Position numbers and translations under genes: made by a program. DNA of 64,000 nt, from assembly GCF_006539565.1 (NCBI RefSeq), contig NZ_BJNG01000016.1, forward strand, positions 124,001-188,000. Reading direction: 5' to 3'. Below are positions 44,825 through 54,663 of the stretch, piece after piece. The notes under the pieces were generated by a model. The model was not told the origin of the DNA. It searched no databases and worked only from the letters and a program-made list of their open reading frames with translations. Position 1 is the stretch's first letter. Every line of letters starts with the position of its first letter. The stretch is from Pseudonocardia hydrocarbonoxydans (GTDB taxonomy: Bacteria > Actinomycetota > Actinomycetes > Mycobacteriales > Pseudonocardiaceae).

Positions 44825-47800
44825 CTACGACGCCACCACCGACGCCGTCCGGAACACCTCCGCCGGCATGGTCCGGTCCAACGACCAGGTGATCGCGATC
44901 GGCCGCTCCCCGGTGTGCTCGACGTAGCGGCACAACCCCAGGCACAGGAACGGAGCCGGGCCCAGGTCGTCGGTCGGCGTCTCCCGCACGAACAGGGCCA
45001 CGTGGGAGGTCCCGGTCAGGTACCGCTGCCCCGGCCCCGACGCCACCGTGGTGGCGTTGGGCGACTCCCAGTGGAACCGGTCCGGGCTCAGCGCGAAGTC
45101 GCGGTACATCGTCGTCGGGGAGAAGTCGCGCTCGGTCTTGCGCAGGTTGACCAGCAACGCGTCGGTCCCCGTCTCCGGCGCCCACGCCACCCCCTGCGCG
45201 TGGCCGTGCGCCTTGCGCGTCAGCGACGCCCAGCCCAGCGCGGCGAGGACCTCCTCACGGCGGTAGTGCGCGTGGCTGAGCAGCGGCACGTGCAACAACC
45301 CCTCCCCCAGCGGGCGCGGCACGTGCCGGGCACGGTCGAACGACAGCGCCACCAGCTCGCGGATCTCCGCGCACACCGCCGGGTGGCGGCGCAGGTGTGC
45401 CAGTCCGTCCTGGTAGGAGGCGTGGCCGCCGCGGTCGGGCCAGAGCAGGAAGAACAGCATCCGGGCGAGGCACTGCTCGCGGGTGGTGAGGTCGTCGTAG
45501 GCCGGGCTGTCCGGCCGGGTCAAGGCGGAGTAGACGAGCGCCCGCTCCCGGTCGTCGACGTGGGCGAACGCGACGGCCTTCTTCAGCAGTGCCGCCTCGT
45601 CCGGCCCGGCGGGAAGGGTGGGCAGGCCCGCGTCGCGCCGCAGCCCGGTCCACGAACCCGACCGGTACACGTCGACGAGCTCGCGCCCCGACTCCTCCAG
45701 GTAGCGGGCCAACGCGAGGTCGCCGTGCGATCGGACGTCCGCGACGAGGGCCCGGCGCGTGGTCCGCAGCTGCTGCTTCACGTTGTCGAGCACGATCCTC
45801 TCGACGACCCGGTCCAGCACAAGCTGCGATCCCGACGGGAGGAACGGGAAACCCCGCTCGATGTCGTCGACGAGCCCCTTGCGCGTGCTCCCGGTCAGCG
45901 CCCGGTATCGGACGTCGAACCGGAACTCCTGACGGTGCCGGCCGATGAAGTCCAGCACGGTGAGCACCGCCTTGCCGCGCGCCCGGCGCAGGCCGCGGCC
46001 GAGCTGCTGCAGGAACACCGTGGCGCTCTGCGTCGGGCGCAGGAACAGGACGGTGTCGATCTCGGGGAGGTCGAGGCCCTCGTTGAACAGGTCCGCCGAG
46101 AACAGGCAGTTGACCTCCAGGCTCCGCAGCCGGCGCAGCGCCTCGGCCCGCTCGGCCGGCGGCGTCGAGCCGTCGACGGCCAGGCTGGGAATCCCGGCCT
46201 TGACGAACGCCTCGGCCATGTACCGGGCGTGCGCCACCGAGACGCAGAAGCCCAACGCCCGCATCCGGCGCACGTCGGTGACCTTGTCCCGGGTCTCCCG
46301 CACGATCTTCATCGCCCGCGCGTCGTTGCCGGTGTACACCGCATCCAGCGACGCGACGTCGTAGGTGCCGCGCCTCCACTCGATCCCCTGCAGGTCGACG
46401 TCGTCGGCCACCCCGAAGTAGTGGAACGGCACGAGCAGGTCGGCGCTGAGCGCGTCCCACAGCCGCAGCTCGTAGGCGGTGCGGCCGCCGAACCGGTCGC
46501 GGACGTCGGTGCCATCGGTGCGCTCGGGGGTCGCGGTGAGACCGAGCAGCTCGCGGGGTGCGAGGTGGTCGAGCAGCCGTCGGTAGGTCGGCGCCTCGGC
46601 GTGGTGGAACTCGTCGACGACGACCACGTCGAAATGGTCGGCAGGCAGCCGCTCCACCCCGTAGGCCGCCAGTGACTGCACGCTCGCGAACACGTGCTCC
46701 CAGCGCTCCGGCCGCTCGCCACCGACGTACACCTCGCCGAACGCCCCGTCGGCCAGCACCTCCCGGTACATCCGGCGGGACTGCTCCAGGATCTCCCTGC
46801 GGTGCGCGACGAACAGCAGCCGGGCGCGGGGAAGGGAGTTCCGCAACCGCGCGTAGTCCAGCGCCGCCACGACGGTCTTGCCGGTGCCCGTGGCGGCCAC
46901 GACCAGGTTGCGGTGCCGGTCGTGCAGCGTCCGCTCCGCGTCGAGTGCGTCGAGGATCATGGTCTGGTGGGGGTGCGGTCGGACCTCCAGGCCCGACACC
47001 GGGGAGACGTCGATGCGGTCGCGACCCAGCGCGTCGCGCAGGCGGTCGTGATCACGGTCCGGGTCGTAGTCGACGAACCGCGGGTCGGCCCAGTAGCTGT
47101 CGAACGTCCCGGCGAACTTCCGCAGGAGGTCGGGCGTCGCCACCGACGACAGGCGCACGTTCCACTCCAGCCCGTCCACGAGCGCCGAGCGCGACAGGTT
47201 GCTGCTGCCGACGAACGCCGTGTCGAACCCGGAGTTCCGTCGGAACAGCCACGCCTTCGCGTGCAGCCGCGTCGTCGTGGTCTCGTAGCTGACCTTCACC
47301 TGCCCGCCGTAGCGCCGGACCAGCGCGTCGACGGCCCGCTGCTCGGTCGCGCCGACGTAGGTGGTCGTGATGACGCGGAACGGGACGCCCCGGCGCCGCA
47401 ACAGGTCGAGCTGGTCCTCCAGCACGCGGATCCCGGCCCAGCGGATGAACGCGCACAACAGGTCGACGCGGTCGGCGGATCCCAGCTCGGCACGCAGCTC
47501 GGCCATCAGCGACGGCTCGCCGTGCGCGTTGGTGAGCAGCGCCGCCGAGGACAGCGGGGTGACCGGGCGCTCCAGCCGGTGCACCCCCGGCGCGGTCTCC
47601 CGGCTGAGGGTCACGAGGTGCTCGGCGCTGCCGGCGATCCGCTCCTGCTCGGCGGCCACCCGTCCGAGCAGGTCGTCGACCAGCGCGAGTCGGCGCGCCG
47701 GGTCCCGTTCGGCGTCCAACGCCCGCTCGACGGCGGTCGCGACGTGCCGGGCCAACACGTGCGGCTCATCGGCCGGGTCGACGGCGGCGAAGCGCGGCGT

Positions 47801-47881
47801 CAGCTCCGGGGAGCGGGCGAGGTCGGCGTCGAGGGCCGCGGTCCGTAGGGACTCGTAGACACCCTCGGGCAGTGGCAGCAT
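44825..47881 (-). CDS. PLD nuclease - superfamily 2 helicase - DUF3427 fusion
   Basis: The 1018-residue protein combines three modules. Residues ~100-270 form a phospholipase-D-type nuclease with a single HxK motif, TTTRLHAKAWLFRRNS and TAFVGSSNLSRSALV. Residues ~305-650 are a DEAD/DEAH helicase: Walker A VVAATGTGKTVVAALDYARL, box VVVVDEFHHAEAPT, LLGLTATPERTDG and motif VI FLQQLGRGLRRARGK. The C-terminal ~350 residues match DUF3427 (YREFALSP-like MYRDFALSPDRFHWESPN). A one-HKD nuclease usually dimerises. Such fusions occur in defence islands and near restriction genes, but their substrate is unsettled. ATG at 47881; no partner gene is adjacent, and it diverges from the amine oxidase. Confidence 0.9.
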   Translation of the reverse strand: MLPLPEGVYESLRTAALDADLARSPELTPRFAAVDPADEPHVLARHVATAVERALDAERDPARRLALVDDLLGRVAAEQERIAGSAEHLVTLSRETAPGVHRLERPVTPLSSAALLTNAHGEPSLMAELRAELGSADRVDLLCAFIRWAGIRVLEDQLDLLRRRGVPFRVITTTYVGATEQRAVDALVRRYGGQVKVSYETTTTRLHAKAWLFRRNSGFDTAFVGSSNLSRSALVDGLEWNVRLSSVATPDLLRKFAGTFDSYWADPRFVDYDPDRDHDRLRDALGRDRIDVSPVSGLEVRPHPHQTMILDALDAERTLHDRHRNLVVAATGTGKTVVAALDYARLRNSLPRARLLFVAHRREILEQSRRMYREVLADGAFGEVYVGGERPERWEHVFASVQSLAAYGVERLPADHFDVVVVDEFHHAEAPTYRRLLDHLAPRELLGLTATPERTDGTDVRDRFGGRTAYELRLWDALSADLLVPFHYFGVADDVDLQGIEWRRGTYDVASLDAVYTGNDARAMKIVRETRDKVTDVRRMRALGFCVSVAHARYMAEAFVKAGIPSLAVDGSTPPAERAEALRRLRSLEVNCLFSADLFNEGLDLPEIDTVLFLRPTQSATVFLQQLGRGLRRARGKAVLTVLDFIGRHRQEFRFDVRYRALTGSTRKGLVDDIERGFPFLPSGSQLVLDRVVERIVLDNVKQQLRTTRRALVADVRSHGDLALARYLEESGRELVDVYRSGSWTGLRRDAGLPTLPAGPDEAALLKKAVAFAHVDDRERALVYSALTRPDSPAYDDLTTREQCLARMLFFLLWPDRGGHASYQDGLAHLRRHPAVCAEIRELVALSFDRARHVPRPLGEGLLHVPLLSHAHYRREEVLAALGWASLTRKAHGHAQGVAWAPETGTDALLVNLRKTERDFSPTTMYRDFALSPDRFHWESPNATTVASGPGQRYLTGTSHVALFVRETPTDDLGPAPFLCLGLCRYVEHTGERPIAITWSLDRTMPAEVFRTASVVAS

Positions 47882-47973
47882 CGTCGCGGACCCTAGCCGG
47901 CGGGCCCGCGATCGGCTCGACGCACGGCCGGCCGCCCCTTGCCGTCCCCTCCACCACTCACCAGGATTCCCCC

Positions 47974-49842
47974 GTGACCCACCCCCTGGACCCCCTCACC
48001 GCCGACGAGTTCCGCCACGCCGCCGCCCTGCTCCGCCGGGAGAAGGGGGTGGCCCGCCCGACGTGGCGGATCGCCGGGATCGAGCTGCGGGAGCCGTCCA
48101 AGGCCGCGGTGGCCGCCCACCGCGACGGCGACGAGGTCCCGCGCCGCGCCCGCGCCGTGGTCTGGGACACCACCACCGGCGTCCCCTACGTCGCGATGCT
48201 CGACCTCACCGGCGACTCGCTGGTCGCCTGGGACGCCCACCCCGACCGGCAGCCCAACGCCACCGTCGACGAGTGGCACGACTGCGACGAGGCCATGCGC
48301 GCGCACCCCGACGTCGTCGCGGCGCTGGCCGCCCGGGGGATCGACGACCCCTCGCTCGCGCTGGTCGACGTCTGGACCTACGGCGCCGCCCGCCTCCCGC
48401 AGGCCCACCGCGGGCGCCGCGTGGGCTGGTGCGACGTGTGGGTGCGCGACGCGCCCGACTCCAACCCCTACGCGCACCCGGTGGCCGGGCTGCGGCTGAT
48501 CGTCGACCTGAACACGATGGAACTGCTGGAGATCGTCGACCACGGCGACCCCGGCCGTCCCGACGTCCAGGGCGAGTACGCCCCCGCCCACGTCCCCGGC
48601 CACCGGGCCCGCACCGACCGGAAGCCGTTGGAGATCACCCAGCCCGAGGGCGTCTCCTTCTCCCTCGACGGCCATGCGCTCCGCTGGCAGAACTGGCGGC
48701 TGCGGATCGGGTTCACCCACCGCGAGGGCCTGGTCCTGCACCAGGTCGGGTGGCACGACGGGACCGCCACGAGGCCGATCGCGCACCGGCTGTCCTTCGC
48801 CGAGATGGTCGTCCCCTACCGCGACCCCACCCCGCAGCACGCCGACCGCACCGCCTTCGACATCGGCGAGTGGGGCCTGGGCTTCATGACGACGTCGCTG
48901 GAGCTGGGCTGCGACTGCCTCGGCGAGATCCGCTACCTCGACGCCGTCCTGCACGACACCGCGGGCGAGCCGCAGGAGATCCGCAACGCGATCTGCCTGC
49001 ACGAGGAGGACAACGGGGTCCTCTGGAAGCACGTCGACGGCCGGGCGGGCGCCGAGGTGCGACGGATGCGCCGCATGGTGATCTCCACCCACGTCACCGT
49101 GGCCAACTACGAGTACCTCGTCTACTGGCGCCTCTACGAGGACGGCTCGATCGAGTGCGAGGTGCGCGCCACCGGGATCATGGTGACGACCCCGTTCACC
49201 GGTGACGCCCCGCCCTACGGCGTGGTCGTCGACCGTGACACCTACGCCCCGATCCACCAGCACTTCATCGTCGCCCGGCTCGACATGGAGGTCGACGGTC
49301 CGGCGAACACCGTCGTCATGACGGAGGCCGCGCAGCCCCCGATCGGCCCCGACAACCCCGACGGTCTCGCGCTCGTGCTCCGCAACGAGCCGGTCACCGT
49401 GGAGGGCCCGCAGGACTACCGCTGGGAGACCCAGCGCGCCTGGAAGGTCACCAACCCCTCGCGCCCCAACGCCCACGGCACGCCCGTCGCCTACAAGCTC
49501 GTGCCCGGCGCGGCGATCCCGCCGATGCTCGACCCCGCCTCGTCGGTGTTCGCGCGGGCGCAGGCCATCGGGCACACGCTGTGGGTCACCCCGTTCGACG
49601 CCGACGAGCGCTGGCCCTGCGGCGAGTTCGTCAACCAGTCCGCCGTCGACGAGGGGCTGCCGGTGTGGACGGCGCGACAGCGGAGCGTGGAGGACGCCGA
49701 CGTCGTGCTCTGGTACGTCTTCGGCATCCACCACGTGCCCCGCGTCGAGGACTGGCCGGTGATGCCCGCCGACACGGTGAGCTTCTGGCTCAAGCCGGCG
49801 GGGTTCTTCGACGCCAACCCCGCCCTGGACGTCGCGCCCTGA
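47974..49842 (+). CDS. Copper-containing primary amine oxidase
   Basis: This enzyme oxidises primary amines to aldehydes with release of ammonia and hydrogen peroxide. The 622-residue product has the TPQ precursor Tyr379 in VANYEYLVYW, catalytic Asp296 in AFDIGEWGLG, and copper ligands His428 and His430 in PIHQHFIV plus a C-terminal His (586/587) in FGIHHVPRVEDWPVMP. All key residues are present. There is no signal peptide, so it is cytoplasmic like the Arthrobacter enzyme. GTG at 47974 has AGGA seven bases upstream. Nearby amine-type transporters and an aminobutyraldehyde dehydrogenase suggest an amine-catabolism theme, though they are not in one operon. Confidence 0.96.
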   Translation: MTHPLDPLTADEFRHAAALLRREKGVARPTWRIAGIELREPSKAAVAAHRDGDEVPRRARAVVWDTTTGVPYVAMLDLTGDSLVAWDAHPDRQPNATVDEWHDCDEAMRAHPDVVAALAARGIDDPSLALVDVWTYGAARLPQAHRGRRVGWCDVWVRDAPDSNPYAHPVAGLRLIVDLNTMELLEIVDHGDPGRPDVQGEYAPAHVPGHRARTDRKPLEITQPEGVSFSLDGHALRWQNWRLRIGFTHREGLVLHQVGWHDGTATRPIAHRLSFAEMVVPYRDPTPQHADRTAFDIGEWGLGFMTTSLELGCDCLGEIRYLDAVLHDTAGEPQEIRNAICLHEEDNGVLWKHVDGRAGAEVRRMRRMVISTHVTVANYEYLVYWRLYEDGSIECEVRATGIMVTTPFTGDAPPYGVVVDRDTYAPIHQHFIVARLDMEVDGPANTVVMTEAAQPPIGPDNPDGLALVLRNEPVTVEGPQDYRWETQRAWKVTNPSRPNAHGTPVAYKLVPGAAIPPMLDPASSVFARAQAIGHTLWVTPFDADERWPCGEFVNQSAVDEGLPVWTARQRSVEDADVVLWYVFGIHHVPRVEDWPVMPADTVSFWLKPAGFFDANPALDVAP

Positions 49843-49848
49843 CCCCGG

Positions 49849-50503
49849 TCAGCCGTCGTAGACGCGCTGCCAGCCGGCCAGCCGGTCCTCGGGACGGCGG
49901 ACGTCGCGCAACGCGTCGAGCGCGGCCTGCTGCGCGGGGGTCGCCGCGTGCCGGGCCTCGGCGCGCTCGGCCTCGGCCAGCTCGGCCGCGGCGCGGGCGC
50001 TGCCGGGGTCCTCGATCCGCACCGGCTCCGGCCGGCCGTCGGCGTCGACGGCGCCGTGTCCCGTCGCGTAGGGGTTGCCGTCGGGGAGCCGGCCGGTGAA
50101 GCGCCCGTAGGCACCCAGGGTCAGCAGCAGCCCGCCGGAGACCAGGCTGAACACCACGTTGGACATCCGGAACGCCAGCAGGTTGAGCGGGGTGCCCAGC
50201 ACGAGCACGTTCGCCACCCCGGAGAGCAGGAACGCCACGCCGACGACGGCGAGCACGGTCGAGGCCGTCCGCCCGCCGCGCAGGCCGCCGGCGATGAGCA
50301 GCGCCCCCACCACCAGCGACACCCAGGGACAGCAGGCCGTTGGAGGACAGCCCCAGCACCGGGGCGCCCGCGGTCGAGAACAACGGCAGGCCGTCCGCGA
50401 GGCCGAGACCGCCGAACACCCACAGGCCGAGTCCGAACAGCACCGCACCCGCGCGGTGGACCACGTCGAGCCGTCCTGCCGAATCGCGCCGAAGGTTGTT
50501 CAT
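49849..50503 (-). pseudogene. DUF4383 membrane protein with an apparent frameshift
   Basis: The 5' part (50503 to about 50328) reads MNNLRRDSAGRLDVVHRAGA ... LFSTAGAPVLGLSSNGLLS. After that the family sequence continues in another frame as WVSLVVGALLIAGGLRGG, NVLVLGTPLNLLAFRMSNVV and GRFTGRLPDGNP. Removing one base from the GGG at 50326-50328 (plus strand) restores one protein of about 217 residues with four membrane segments and a charged C-terminal tail ending in EDRLAGWQRVYDG. DUF4383 is an actinobacterial membrane family of unknown function. A sequencing error is the simplest reading, because both halves are otherwise intact. ATG at 50503 lacks a strong ribosome-binding site. Confidence 0.8.
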
Positions 50504-50610
50504 GAGGACAGGGTGCTCGCCTCGCGCGATGCCCGCCACTCGACCTCGGGCGGCGAGCCGATCACCGTGCGGTGCCGCAGCACCCTCGGTGGGGACCCGG
50601 CGCGCGCGGT

Positions 50611-51298
50611 TCAGGCGGGTCGGCGGGTGAGCAGCCCGGTCACCCCGACGACCAGCGCGAACAGCGGCCACACCAGCCCGGCGCTGTAGGGCAGGCCGAG
50701 CACCACCGTGGCCGCGGTCGACGCGGCGGCGAGCACGAGCGCGACCACGCCGACGCCCAGCGGCAGCACCCGGTCCCGCACGGCGAGCAGCCCGACGACG
50801 GTCATCACGGCCAGGCCCGGCAGGTAGGCGCCGAAGGCGGCCTGGTCGGCGAGCACGGCGAGGGTGACGGCGGCCTCCGGGGAGTAGAACGCGGAGTCGG
50901 TGCCGCCCGGCACCCCGCTCGCCGCGACGTAGCGGAGCAGGACCCCGATGGTCCCCGCGCACAGGAACGCGATCGACGTCCAGCGCAGCGCCTCCACCAG
51001 CCCCTCGCGGTGCGGCGCGTGCCGGGTGTGGAACCGGACGAGCCCGAGCAGGAACACCAGGGACGCGGCCAGAACCACGAGCGCCAGCGTGCCGCCGAGC
51101 TGCACGGCCACGGGCTCGGAGAGGCGATCGCGGAGGAACTCGGTGGTGGGCTCGGGCGGGCCGCCGAAGCTGTCCGGCGACATGGCCAGCAGGAACGTGG
51201 ACCCGGCGGCGGCCAGCCCGGACACGAGCGCGGCGGCGGGCCAAGGGGGTGCGCCGAGCCGGAACGGTGCCGGCGGGGGCGGGGGCGTGGGTGGTCAT
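50611..51298 (-). pseudogene. Hypothetical multi-pass membrane protein with an apparent N-terminal frameshift
   Basis: The main frame (to 50611) encodes about six membrane segments, for example LGGTLALVVLAASLVFLLGL and PLGVGVVALVLAAAS, and I do not recognise the family. The best start, ATG at 51298 with AGGAG five bases upstream, is in a different frame. Dropping one base from the G5 runs near 51275-51285 gives a continuous MTTHAPAPPAPFRLGAPPW that runs into ALVSGLAAAGSTFLLAMSP. Without that correction the only in-frame start is a GTG at 51225 with no ribosome-binding site. The total would be about 228 residues. It is probably a sequencing artefact and the gene is intact in the cell. Confidence 0.68.
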
Positions 51299-51418
51299 CG
51301 AGACTCCTGGGGGGGGTTCGTCCGGTATGTGACCCGAGCATCCCCACCCGTGGAGTCCGGCCCCAGGAGGACAGCGGGCCGGTCGACGGTGGTGCCAGCA
51401 CCACCCGGGGGTCCGGGA

Positions 51419-52627
51419 TCAGCCCCCCTCGCGCATCCCCCACGGCGAGCCGTAGGACGTCAGGAGGTCGAGGAAGGGCACCGCGTCGAACGCCTCCGGG
51501 CCGAGCACGCCCCGGCCGGACCACACCCCGGTCGCCAGCAGCTCCAGCGCCACCACCGGGTTGACGGCGGTCTGCCACACCACGGCCTGGCAGCCGTACT
51601 CGCGCATCGACCACGCGTTGTCGACGACGTGGTGCAGGTAGACCTGCCGCGGCGCGCCGTCGACGCCGGTCCCGCTCACCCACAGCCCGGCGCAGGTGCG
51701 CCCCGTCATCGTGGGCCCCAGGGTCGCCGGGTCGGGCAGGCAGGCGGCCACCACCTCCCGGGGCGACACCGACACCTCCCCCACCCGCACCGGGACCGTC
51801 GACGACAGGCCCAGCTCGTGCAACGTCCGCAGCACCCCGATCACGTGCGACCCGAGCCCGTACTTGAACGTCACCCGCTCCGCGGAGATCCACCGCGGCA
51901 TGAGGAGCACCTCCTCGTGCTCGACGTTCACGCACTCCAGCGGCCCGATGCCACCGGGAAAGTCGAACACCTCGGGCTCGCTGAAGGGCTCGGTGGTGAA
52001 CCAGCCGCGGTCGCGCTCCCACACCACGGGCGGGTTGAGGCACTCCTCGATCAGCGTCCAGATCGAGAACGGCGGGGCGAACCCGCGACCCGCGACGGCC
52101 AGGTCGGACCCGTCGCGGACGCCCAGCTCGTCGATGCGGGCGAACAGGTGGTCGGCGGCGAACCGGGCGAACACGTCCGACAGCCCCGGTTCCACCCCGA
52201 TGCCGACCAGCGCGAGCACCCCGGCGTCGGCGAAGGGGTCGTGCAGGGCGAACTGCTCGTCGCCGAGCTTGACGCCGCACCGCTCGTAGGGGGCGGCGGG
52301 GTGCGGCGCCGACATCGACATGGCCATGTCCAGATAGGTCACCCGCGCCGCCAGGCAGGCCCGGAACAACGGCATGACGAACCGCGGGTCGGTCGCGTTG
52401 AGCAGCGCGGTGCAGCCGTGCTCGGCCAGCACCGCCGCCACGGCGTCGGCATCGGCCGCGTCCAGCCGGGCCGCGACGAACCGGGCATCGCCCACCCGGT
52501 CGACGACCGCACGCGCCCGGGCGTGGTCGAAGTCGGCCACGACCAGCCGCTCCACGAACTCCCGCCGCGCCGCGATCGCGGCCACCGACCCACCCACCCC
52601 ACCGGCACCGATGAGCAGGATCCGCAC
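51419..52627 (-). CDS. Saccharopine dehydrogenase-family reductase
   Basis: The 402-residue NAD(P)-dependent enzyme begins with a Rossmann motif ILLIGAGGVGGSVAAIAARR. It has the family's substrate-side segments LLNATDPRFVMPLFRACLAA, VTYLDMAMSM and IGVEPGLSDVFARFAADHLF. This group includes saccharopine dehydrogenase and carboxynorspermidine synthase, so a lysine- or polyamine-related imine reduction is plausible, but the sequence does not decide. GTG at 52627 with GAGGTG four bases upstream is chosen over the longer frame. It diverges from the APC permease gene, whose presumed amine or amino-acid substrates could be related. Confidence 0.9.
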   Translation of the reverse strand: MRILLIGAGGVGGSVAAIAARREFVERLVVADFDHARARAVVDRVGDARFVAARLDAADADAVAAVLAEHGCTALLNATDPRFVMPLFRACLAARVTYLDMAMSMSAPHPAAPYERCGVKLGDEQFALHDPFADAGVLALVGIGVEPGLSDVFARFAADHLFARIDELGVRDGSDLAVAGRGFAPPFSIWTLIEECLNPPVVWERDRGWFTTEPFSEPEVFDFPGGIGPLECVNVEHEEVLLMPRWISAERVTFKYGLGSHVIGVLRTLHELGLSSTVPVRVGEVSVSPREVVAACLPDPATLGPTMTGRTCAGLWVSGTGVDGAPRQVYLHHVVDNAWSMREYGCQAVVWQTAVNPVVALELLATGVWSGRGVLGPEAFDAVPFLDLLTSYGSPWGMREGG

Positions 52628-52726
52628 GACGCACCTCGCTCCGGGAGAACGCAACGGCTACCGCGAGCAGCAAAGTAGCCGGAGTGGCTCTTGTGGGTGA
52701 ACCAGGACTGGTGGAATAACTCTCCG

Positions 52727-54214
52727 ATGAGTGCCGAACCCGCCGCCGCGCCGGAGGCACAGCTCAAGCCGGGCGCCATCTCGTTCCTCGACGCGCTGGT
52801 GATCGGCCTCGCGTCGACGTCGCCCGCGTACTCGCTCGCCGCGATCATCGGGCCCGTGGTGGCGCTCGTCGGCGTCTACGCGCCCGGCGTCCTGCTGGCG
52901 TCGTTCGTGCCCATGCTGCTGATCGCCTCCGCGTTCTACTACCTCAACCGCGTCGACCAGGACTGCGGCACCACGTTCTCCTGGGTCACGCGGGCGATGG
53001 GCCCGTGGCTCGGGTGGATCGGCGGCTGGGCCATCGCGATGACGGGCGTGCTGGTCACGGGCTCGCTGGCCGACACCGCCGTGCGCTTCTCGCTGCTCGC
53101 GCTGGGCCTGGACGACCTGGCGAGCACGAACGGCGTCGTCATCCCGATCGTCGTGGTCGTCGTGCTCGCGATGACGGCGCTGTGCGTGCTCGGCACCGAG
53201 ATCTCCGCGCGGTTCCAGAACGTCCTGATCCTCGTGCAGGTGCTGTCGCTGCTGGTGTTCGCGGTCGTCGCGCTGGTGCGGGCCTCCACCGGCGACACCC
53301 CCTTCGACGCCGAGACGCCGTCGTTCACCTGGCTCAACCCGTTCGCCGAGGGCGGCGCCGCGCTCACCGCGGGCCTGCTGCTCGGGGTGTTCGCCTACTG
53401 GGGCTGGGAGTCCGCGGTCAACCTCACCGAGGAGACCACCGACTCGGCCTCGACGCCGGGGCGCGCCGCGATCGTCTCCACCGTCGTGCTGCTGGTGACC
53501 TACCTGTCCGTCGCCTACGCGGTCGTCGCGTTCGCGGGCACCGGGTTCCTCGCCGACAACCAGGACCAGGCCGAGCTGATCTTCGCGCTGCTCGGCGAGG
53601 AGGTGCTCGGCGGCTGGGACTGGGTGCTGCTGGTCTCCGTGGCCACCGCCGCGCTCGCCTCCACCCAGACCACGATCATCCCCGCGTCGCGCACCGGGCT
53701 GTCGATGGCGCGCCGCGCCGCGCTGCCGAGGCGGCTCGCGCACATCCACCCGCGTTTCCGCACCCCGGACGTGTCGACCTGGACCGTCGCCGCCATCGCC
53801 ATCGGCTGGTACGTCCTGATCTACCTGATCAGCGAGAACGCCCTGTTCGACTCCCTCACCGCGCTGTCGCTGCTCATCGCGTTCTACTACTCCCTCACCG
53901 GCATCGCCTGCGCGGTCTACCACCGCAGGCAGCTGCTGCGCAGCGCGTCGAACCTGCTCCTGATCGGCGTCGGCCCGCTGCTCGGCTCCGCGCTGCTGAT
54001 CTACCTGCTGGTCCTGTCGGTCACCGACCTCAACGACCCCGAGGCCAGCTCGTCGGGCACCTCGTGGTTCGGCTTCGGGCCGCCGCTGGTGATCGGCGTC
54101 GGGATCTTCCTGGTCGGTATCGTCTTCATGATCGCGTGGCGGTTCCACGACGCGCGGTTCTGGCAGGAACGGCCCGGCGTCGCGCCGGAGCCGTCGGAGA
54201 CCGGGAAGGGCTGA
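52727..54214 (+). CDS. APC-superfamily amino acid / amine permease
   Basis: The 495-residue inner-membrane transporter has about 12 hydrophobic segments. It has the APC start GAISFLDALVIGLASTSPAY and the conserved FAYWGWESAVNLTEETTDSA in the middle. The family exchanges or co-transports amino acids and polyamines with protons; the substrate here is unknown. ATG at 52727 opens the recognisable sequence; its ribosome-binding site is weak (GGTGGA, 11 bases away), and a TTG or GTG about 33 bases upstream is possible. A universal stress protein gene follows within 5 bases, a common partner of APC permeases. Confidence 0.92.
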   Translation: MSAEPAAAPEAQLKPGAISFLDALVIGLASTSPAYSLAAIIGPVVALVGVYAPGVLLASFVPMLLIASAFYYLNRVDQDCGTTFSWVTRAMGPWLGWIGGWAIAMTGVLVTGSLADTAVRFSLLALGLDDLASTNGVVIPIVVVVVLAMTALCVLGTEISARFQNVLILVQVLSLLVFAVVALVRASTGDTPFDAETPSFTWLNPFAEGGAALTAGLLLGVFAYWGWESAVNLTEETTDSASTPGRAAIVSTVVLLVTYLSVAYAVVAFAGTGFLADNQDQAELIFALLGEEVLGGWDWVLLVSVATAALASTQTTIIPASRTGLSMARRAALPRRLAHIHPRFRTPDVSTWTVAAIAIGWYVLIYLISENALFDSLTALSLLIAFYYSLTGIACAVYHRRQLLRSASNLLLIGVGPLLGSALLIYLLVLSVTDLNDPEASSSGTSWFGFGPPLVIGVGIFLVGIVFMIAWRFHDARFWQERPGVAPEPSETGKG

Positions 54215-54219
54215 CGGAC

Positions 54220-54663
54220 GTGGCCAGTGGGAAGAGCATCGTGCTCGGTTACGACCGGTCGCCCGGTGCGCGGCGGGCCCTCGACATCGCGATCGAGCTG
54301 GCCGGCAGCTTCGACGTGCCGCTTGTGCTGGTGCACGGCATCGCCCCGCCGAGCACCGTCGGCGAGGAGGCCGACGAGGCCCGGGTGGCCCTCGACGAGC
54401 TCGACGAGCGGATCGCCGCACCGGCCGTCGCGGCCGCGGAGGCGGCGGGGGTGCGCGTCATCGTCGACGTCGTCGACTCCCGTCCCGCCCCGGCCCTGAT
54501 CGCGGCGGCCGAGGAGCACGACGCGCTCGTCATCGTGGTCGGCACCTGGAACGAGAGCCCGCTGCGCGGCGCCCTGCTCGGCTCGGTGTCGCACAAGCTG
54601 CTCCAGCTCTCCGCCCGCCCGGTGCTCTGCGTACCGGCCACGGCGCCGGTGGTGGAGGGATGA
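54220..54663 (+). CDS. Universal stress protein (UspA family)
   Basis: The 147-residue cytoplasmic protein has one Usp domain: SIVLGYDRSPGARRALDIAI at the N-terminus and VIVVGTWNESPLRGALLGSV, SHKLLQLSARPVLCVPA at the C-terminus. The usual G-2x-G-9x-G-S/T nucleotide-binding loop is only partly conserved (GTWNES), so ATP binding is uncertain. GTG at 54220 follows GAAGGG. It probably tunes the activity or stability of the permease encoded just upstream, as proposed for other permease-Usp pairs. It overlaps the next small gene by 4 bases. Confidence 0.92.
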   Translation: MASGKSIVLGYDRSPGARRALDIAIELAGSFDVPLVLVHGIAPPSTVGEEADEARVALDELDERIAAPAVAAAEAAGVRVIVDVVDSRPAPALIAAAEEHDALVIVVGTWNESPLRGALLGSVSHKLLQLSARPVLCVPATAPVVEG

